In this document: one piece after another, positions 58,085-64,000 of the stretch
How positions within the stretch are numbered: the stretch's first letter is position 1
How the letters are laid out: each line of letters begins with the position of its first letter
NCBI GenBank assembly: GCA_003117195.1
Contig: BDSI01000025.1
Location: forward strand, 62,001 to 126,000
Direction: 5' to 3'
Source of the DNA: Eudorina sp. 2006-703-Eu-15
Lineage: Eukaryota > Chlorophyta > Chlorophyceae > Chlamydomonadales > Volvocaceae
DNA: 64,000 bases
Notes under the pieces: generated by a model
What the model was told of the DNA's origin: nothing
The model's database searches: none
The model's input: only the letters and a program-made list of their open reading frames with translations
Made by a program: the position numbers and the translations under genes

Positions 58085-59038
58085 GGGCGGGCAGGTCAAG
58101 GCGAGGGCGTAGCCGCGCGGCCGCGGGCTAAAGATTTGCGCTGTCGTCGTCCGCCGGCGGAAATTAATTACAACAGCAGGGCGACCTATTCAATTCCTTT
58201 GTTGTATGGCGAGCGAGGGTCCTGTACGTAGTTCCTAGGAATAATGGCCAGCCAGCATGGCCGAGTTCGTAGGTCAGGGGTAGGGACAATGCTGGTGTTG
58301 CGGCGACGTAACTACGTCTGGTCGCGGCGCTGTTGGCCGCCTGGGGGCGGTGATGACGCAATCAATTCGCGATTTCCTTCCTTTCGCAGCCCGTACCAAC
58401 CGCCCCATCCGAGCCCCGTAGGCCTTGAAGGGCCGGGAAGCCTGTTGACATCGTTTTGCGTCTTTTCGGCGATTTCCCTTTTTGACGTGCCGGGACGGTT
58501 TCTGTATTTGTTTCGGCGGTTTACGGTGGCAAAGCTGCTATGGATGGATGGCTGACTGGATGGATGGATGACTGCCTTCCTGGTATCGCATCTGGGCCCG
58601 TTTTACGGCCGGTCGGGACTGAGGGTGCACCTTGTAACAAGATGACGAGGTCGAAAGAGCTTGTTCACCTGTTCAGGCATGGTCATCTCGAATGCGGCAC
58701 GTTCCCGTAGCCGCAAAGGGCACTCGAGCGACGCGGCCATAGGACTAGCGCTACTGGCGGGGCATTATTCCCTTACGGTGGCGCCTGGTGGCGTGCGTGC
58801 GTGCATCCTGTTGGAAAGTATGCAGATCAGGAGGAATGACTAATTCCTTGCACCTTTTGTTTTTACCTGAATGAATTAATCCACCGGTGAATCGGACCGA
58901 GGCGCGACCTGCCACAAGAAACCAAGCACAGGACGACAGGAGAGACCGCGGCGGGCCCCGCGCCGACAGCCAACAAACGCCAAAAGCAACGATTTTCGTC
59001 CGCACCGCACCATTGCTGCTGCGCGAAACCAGCCGGGG

Positions 59039-59080
59039 AGTGAATGAGTGAATGAATGAATGAATGAATGAATGAATGAG
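59039..59080. repeat. GAAT tetranucleotide microsatellite
   Basis: About seven GAAT units with GAGT variants at the ends. The unit is the complement of the ATTC/CATT repeat that ends the LINEs, so a lost LINE tail is possible. Confidence 0.85.
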
Positions 59081-61399
59081 TGGGTGGGTGACGACTGGAA
59101 AGGATGCGGATGCGTGGGTGCGTCGTTGTCCGAACCTGTGCCATACATACTCCCCTACCAGACCGGACTAGCAACTGTACTTATTTCGCAGCGTGAGCAC
59201 TGCTCTCCATATATATGGCCACATTACGTTATATATCCTCATGCGCTCGTTGTTCCCCCATACCACATAATCCCATAATCTCCCCATATATACCACATAA
59301 CCTCTCCATAGGACCCTATAGGACTCGCGGCGGCTGCCGCACCTACCCGCGGCTCGGCTGGCTGGGATGGAACCGCTGCTGAGCAGCGCGCGCACGTCTC
59401 CTGCTCTCCTCCGTCCCTGGTGCTGGTTGGTTGGGGCTGTCGATCTTATTGTTGTGGATCGACGGCACTGCGCCGTTCGCGTTGGTGGGCGGCGGCTGCC
59501 CGCCTGATGACGAGTGAAGGACACCGATGCCGGGGACCAGACCGCCCATCTGACCTCAAGAGGGGTGCGTGGCGACTGGCCAGGACGCCAAGGGAGCGAG
59601 CAGGGGGGCAGATGAGATGAGATGAGATGAGCGGGGGCAGGATGGCGGTCGTGGAACGGCCATGACCCGTGAGGGCCATCTGCCTGCCGCGGCTGGGATT
59701 ACGTACGTAGCACGCCCGCACCGCACTGTAATGCAATTCGACACCCACCCACAACGCCATCCCACCCGGCCATGGCCACCCATAGCATCTCTGGAGTCCG
59801 CCCGTCTGTCGAGCGGCCATACCACGCACGTCCCGCTGTGAAGCGCGGGCGGTGGCGATTGGCGGCAGGAGGCGCAGTGGGGCACATCCGGGCCTACCCA
59901 TTTGCCGATGTCAACGGCTGCGATTCGACCAGGCGCCGGTGGTTGTTTGGCTGTCACGGTACGTACCTCGGAGGCGCAGAAGATAGACAGTACTACATGC
60001 CGTACATACATGCCCTCAGTTCAAAGAAGGACCCGAAAGAGAAACAGGACCTTGGTACGGGACCTGCGGTCGAGCGCCCGCCCACCCGCGTCCATGTACG
60101 GTATGCCGACGGCAGTTTTAAGACCTTCGGCCCGGCCATCCCAGCCAGCCGCCACCAACAACCAACCTCCGTGTGCACCAAACCGTATCAAACCTCTCTT
60201 TCCCCTCCCTCCTGAGGGTGCAATTAGCCCACTCGGCCCCCTCGAGGCCGCGCACATCATCGAACGCACGACGGGAAGCGATCGGTCCTCTGACCACGAG
60301 AGACATGCCCCGGCTTCTCCACGGCAGTAACGGCAGCAGCAGTAGCAGCAGCAGCAGCAGCGAGCACAGCATGCAGCGGCAGCAACTGGCGGCGCAAGGA
60401 CCCGCAGCGGGGGAGGGGGGCCAACCCAGCCGGGCCGCCCCCTCGCAACCGCCTCTACCAGCAGCCGCCTCCGCAAGGGCAGGCTCAGCAGCAGTCTGAG
60501 GACAGCAGCAGCCGCTCCCCGCTAAGCTGCGGCGAAGCCCAGACATGTCCCCAGGCCGTCACGGCTTGCGGGAAGGAAGCACACATGTACGGCTCCGACA
60601 CGACAAACCGTACATCCCGTACATCCCGTACAAAGCTCCTCCACAGACAAGCGTCCGGTTCCCGTGCGCACCGAATTCAGGAAACGCCGCACCAACACTT
60701 CAAAAGCCGCAGATGTCCTGTCGGTCGTTGCAGTACGCGGGGCCGCCGCTGAACCTGCCTGACACGGACCCGGGCCCCGCCACGACGGCCTGCACGTATC
60801 CTGCGTCGTGCACGACCCAACCACCGCCGTACCTGTACGGCGTGGCGCGCTCCCGCAAACACCGTACCACCTGCACGACGCAGTGCTCCTGGTAATCCAC
60901 GAATGCGCTATAATTACTTCATTCATTACTTTGCTATCGGGCACAGGTAGTCACCCGCGCCGTGTCACACCCGAGTGCCGTGCAGGCGACGAGCAGCCTC
61001 TGCCTCTTGACGCAGCGCCCACCGTTGTTAGCCGACCTCCACTCCATCCGGTGAGCCGCCGCAGCGTCATGCCGGCTGTGGCCGCGCCGGGCCGCAGCGC
61101 CGCGTACTTCAAAAGGTGCAGGCGCGCAATGCCCAACAGGCCGCCTCCGCTTCCCTTCACATCAGGCAACTGGACGGCACGGCACAAACCCGCGGCGCCA
61201 CCGCGGCACGTCGGCCCATAGACCACTACCCCGCCCTGCTGCGACTACTGTACATGAATGACCTATAGTAGGTCATCTCAAGCCCCTACCCTCTCACCCG
61301 GTTCCGAAACGTAACAACTAACGCGTCCAGGAAATCATGCTTTCGGGGCATAAGTACGACAGGTTGCTCAGTAGGGAGAAAGGAAGGAAGACAAACTGG

Positions 61400-61456
61400 T
61401 ACGAACTGGTACGAGCTGCTACGAGCTGCTACGAGCTGGGACCACAGCTGGGACCA
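61400..61456. repeat. Short tandem repeats of TACGAGCTGC and TGGGACCACAGC
   Basis: ACGAACTGGT/ACGAGCTGCT units, then two copies of CTGGGACCACAG. No coding signal. Confidence 0.75.
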
Positions 61457-61644
61457 CAGCCACGGCGCTGCCTCAAGGGCGCAAACACAAACATGCACAC
61501 ACACGCGCTCCTGAAAACACCCACCCGGCGGTCTTTCCGTTAGGGCTGGGTTAGCAGCCCTTGGCCAGCGTCAGGCCCGATCAGATATGTATAACACACA
61601 CACACTCTATTACGCCGGACCTCGCTTCTCGCAGCTCAGTTATC

Positions 61645-61648
<4 letters not shown>

Positions 61649-61684
<36 letters not shown>
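61649..61684. repeat. AC dinucleotide microsatellite, 18 units
   Basis: Uninterrupted AC run of 36 nt. Confidence 0.97.
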
Positions 61685-61689
<5 letters not shown>

Positions 61690-61986
61690 GGTTGTGTGGT
61701 GGGCCGGGGTCACCGATCGCGCAGCGTGCCACGCGCCGCGCTCTCCGTACAACGTACGGGGCCAGACCCAGCTTCCTGGGGCGCATCTCAACGAGCCACG
61801 CGAACATTGTAACCAGCAGAGCGCGAAATGGGCCGTACAACGAACAGGACACGGCAGCAACGGCCAACAGTACGTACATGATTCATTCTCGACGTACGCT
61901 GTCGTACTTCCGTGCATTATCCATTTATCAATGTGGCTTGTCAAGGAAGAGCATCGTCGCGGAGCAAAAACTCACCCTCACGGTAG

Positions 61987-62090
61987 GACACATTGGTAAC
62001 GGTACGACACATCGGTACTGTACAACACATTGGTACGATAAAACACATTGGTACTGTACAACACATGGGTACGGTACGACTCGTGGGTAT
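61987..62090. repeat. Tandem repeat of about 18 bp, 5-6 copies
   Basis: Diverged units built on ACACATTGGTAC plus GGTACG or TGTACA; each contains GTAC. Confidence 0.75.
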
Positions 62091-62657
62091 GGCGAATCGC
62101 ATAACGACATTCAGCGCCCGGCTCCTAGTTGCTTCGGCCTCCACTAGTTTTGTGCCGCCTAGCGTTGGGCCGCCAGGCCCCTAGCTAAAGCAGCGCACAC
62201 CAAACGCTCATCCAACGCCCATTACCAACTAGCTATTCAAATCAGCAGCTCGCCAGGCAGTCTTCTGCATCGGCTTGGACCTAACGATCAACCAACCAAC
62301 CAACCGCTACCACAACCGCAAGAGCCAACTGTATGCGCCAACAAAGAGACACGCCGTCAACTACCCATCACATCGGGCAGAGAAACGTGTTGTGAGAGAG
62401 ACATGCGTTTCCAATATCACCGTATATAGGCTGTCACGACAGCCTCGCGCTGTGGAGTGGCGCCTTTGGGGGCTTTATTTGCTGCGGTCGCAGCCACTGC
62501 CGTACCAACAACGAACACACGCTCTAAACCGCACACACAATTATGGGTCTGCGTGGTTAAGGCAGGACACTTCGTGCGTAACACATACATCCAAACACAC
62601 ACACAGCGTGTCGCAACCGAACTTGAATCCCTCGGCGCCGCATGCTCTGCCTCTAGC

Positions 62658-64000
62658 CTAGAGCTCCCCTCCGGCCGCCTCCGTGCCGTACTGCTGTACG
62701 ATGAAGTGCCGCCGCGAGCACAGATCCCGCCGCGCGGTCAGCGCCATGGACAGCACCAGAGGCGCCGCGGCCGCGGCTGCGCAGCGCAGAAGAAGGAGAA
62801 CCGCCGGCCACAATGATGCCGCCCAAGCGTTCCCGCCGCCGCCGCCGCCGCCGCCGGCCTGCAGGAACCCCGTCTCGCGCGCCGATGATGAGCGCTGGAG
62901 GGCCAGCAGGGCCAGGCCCAGCAGCACCAGCCCGTCCGCCACCCAGCAGGGAGCGTAGGACCGGAAGCGGACCTGCGGGGCGGGGGCCCGGGGGGGGGCG
63001 GTACAGGAAATTGGTAGGTATTCGCCGCCCCCCCGTTAGGTCCCTCCGTCCGCTGCCCCATCGGGACGCTACCCCCGGAAGGGGCCCCAGACGCAGCGGC
63101 CCGCCCTCTCCCTCCCCGGTCACATCCCCGCCACATGCGCCCGAAAGGGCCCGACGGGCCCGAAGCCGCCACTCACGTTCCCGACCGCCGGCTGCAGGAC
63201 CGACAGCAGCGCCGCCGCCAGGATCGCCGCACAGAGCAGCGCCGGGAAGTCGCCGCCGCCGCCGCCGCCGCCGCCACCGCCGCCGCCGCCCGGGGACCTC
63301 CCCGTCGCGCCCACCCAGGCACAGGCCCCCAGCAGCAGCGGCAGCGCCAACACGACCCTCAGGTGCACCCTGCGAATAAGGCCCTCGTGCCGGCTGCGTG
63401 TACGGGCGGGAGGCGGAGGCGGCGAGGGCGGCGGGTCGGGGGGTATGTGTCGCTATTAGGGTTTCGGGTTCATAGGGTGGTGTGGGATCATCTATTAATG
63501 GCAGGGGTTTATGGGGTTAAGGGTGGTTGACGGCTGTTGTTCCGACGGCTTCCGCCTTCCGCCGCAACCAGCCTGCCGCCGCCGGCTGGGCGCAAGACGT
63601 TGCGAGGCGTTGCCCAAAAAGGAATGACAACCGCGGTCGAGTACTGAAGGACCGGTGCCCATTCCCGCGCCGGCAAACCGACAACGGACAACCAACCCGA
63701 GGGTTCCAACCGCTTTACAGAGCCGGGGAGAATTGCCGGGTGCACGGGCTGATGAACGGGGCTAAGGTACCCCAGCTGCAGCCGCCGCCGCCGCCAAGCC
63801 TCTCACCGCTGCAGCTCGTCGGCGCCGACGCCCGCAGCGCGCGACCGCCTCAGCGCGATTCGCACCACCGCGGTCATCCCCAGCGCCCCCGCAGCCGCCG
63901 TCAGCGTCAGCAGCGCCGCCGGGAGCAGCCGGTCCGCGTCCCCATCCAGCCGCGCGGAAGAGGACAGCTGCCCGGCGGCACCACCGCCGCCGCCGCCGAA
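62658..64000 (-). CDS. Gene F: Family 1 membrane protein, 3' end only
   Basis: The last three exons of a gene entering from the right: 63807 to the edge, 63177-63369 and 62658-62972. Phases (2, then 0) equal exons 8-10 of genes B and C. Exon 8 has DRLLPAALLTLTAAAGALGM; exon 9 has VHLRVVLALPLLLGACAWVG and LLCAAILAAALLSVLQPAVG next to a GTGAGT donor; exon 10 begins VRFRSYAPCWVADGLVLLGL and ends in ALTARRDLCSRRHFI. It is the most diverged member: it lacks the GNQ and LSWR residues and has long glycine runs. Topology seems kept although the sequence is not. Confidence 0.62.

Larger units (their letters stand above)
58085..62657. other. Long non-coding stretch between genes C and F
   Basis: No frame has a paralogue in the window. 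It holds the gene C promoter region on the left and the gene F 3' flank on the right, with simple repeats (GAAT, GATGA, CAG, AC) and many GTAC-containing words. Frames at 60,020-60,550 are CAG/CTG-run shadows on both strands. Confidence 0.4.

Noticed and set aside
60021..60546. Several overlapping frames with poly-Ser or poly-Cys
   Set aside because: All come from a CAG/CTG run read in different frames on both strands.

Overview
The window looks like nuclear DNA of a volvocine/chlamydomonadalean green alga. It is very GC-rich, dense in CAG/CCG/GGC runs and minisatellites, has short introns with GTGAGT/GTGCGT-type donors, and carries ankyrin/F-box genes and non-LTR retrotransposons whose 3' end holds TGTAA, the algal poly(A) signal. 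Nothing bacterial is present. Most long open frames are shadows produced by the base composition, so I built gene models by comparing paralogous copies inside the window and requiring splice phases to agree.

Two gene families are interleaved. Family 1, all on the minus strand, encodes a large multi-pass membrane protein that I do not recognise. Two copies look intact: gene C (47,898-58,084, 10 exons, about 1,510 aa) and gene B (31,037-41,219, 10 exons, about 1,348 aa). Intron phases are the same in both (0,0,0,0,2,1,2,2,0). Gene A (1-7,132) runs off the left edge and has an extra two-exon cassette. Gene F (62,658-64,000) runs off the right edge. E (17,304-20,265) and D (44,827-46,000) are decayed copies. 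Family 2, on the plus strand, is an F-box/ankyrin-like gene in three broken copies: G1 (11,894-14,259, one in-frame TGA), G2 (22,945-24,960, frameshifts plus a LINE) and G3 (28,412-29,050, deletions).

Region by region: 1-7.1 kb gene A; 7.1-10.4 kb divergent intergenic DNA; 10.4-14.3 kb G1 with a SINE in its 5' region; 17.3-24.9 kb a second, damaged copy of the A/G1 unit (E plus G2); 25.0-29.1 kb G3 with a non-autonomous hAT element carrying a nested LINE; 31.0-41.2 kb gene B, whose first intron holds a second hAT element and a short LINE fragment; 41.2-47.9 kb tandem repeats, LINE tails and pseudogene D; 47.9-58.1 kb gene C; 58.1-62.6 kb non-coding DNA with microsatellites; 62.7 kb onward gene F.

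The best candidate for something undescribed is Family 1 itself: a tandem, fast-evolving family of giant membrane proteins with hydrophobic blocks at both ends and a soluble middle of alternating conserved and low-complexity blocks, physically paired with a decaying F-box/ankyrin family. Any functional link between the two families is inference from position only.
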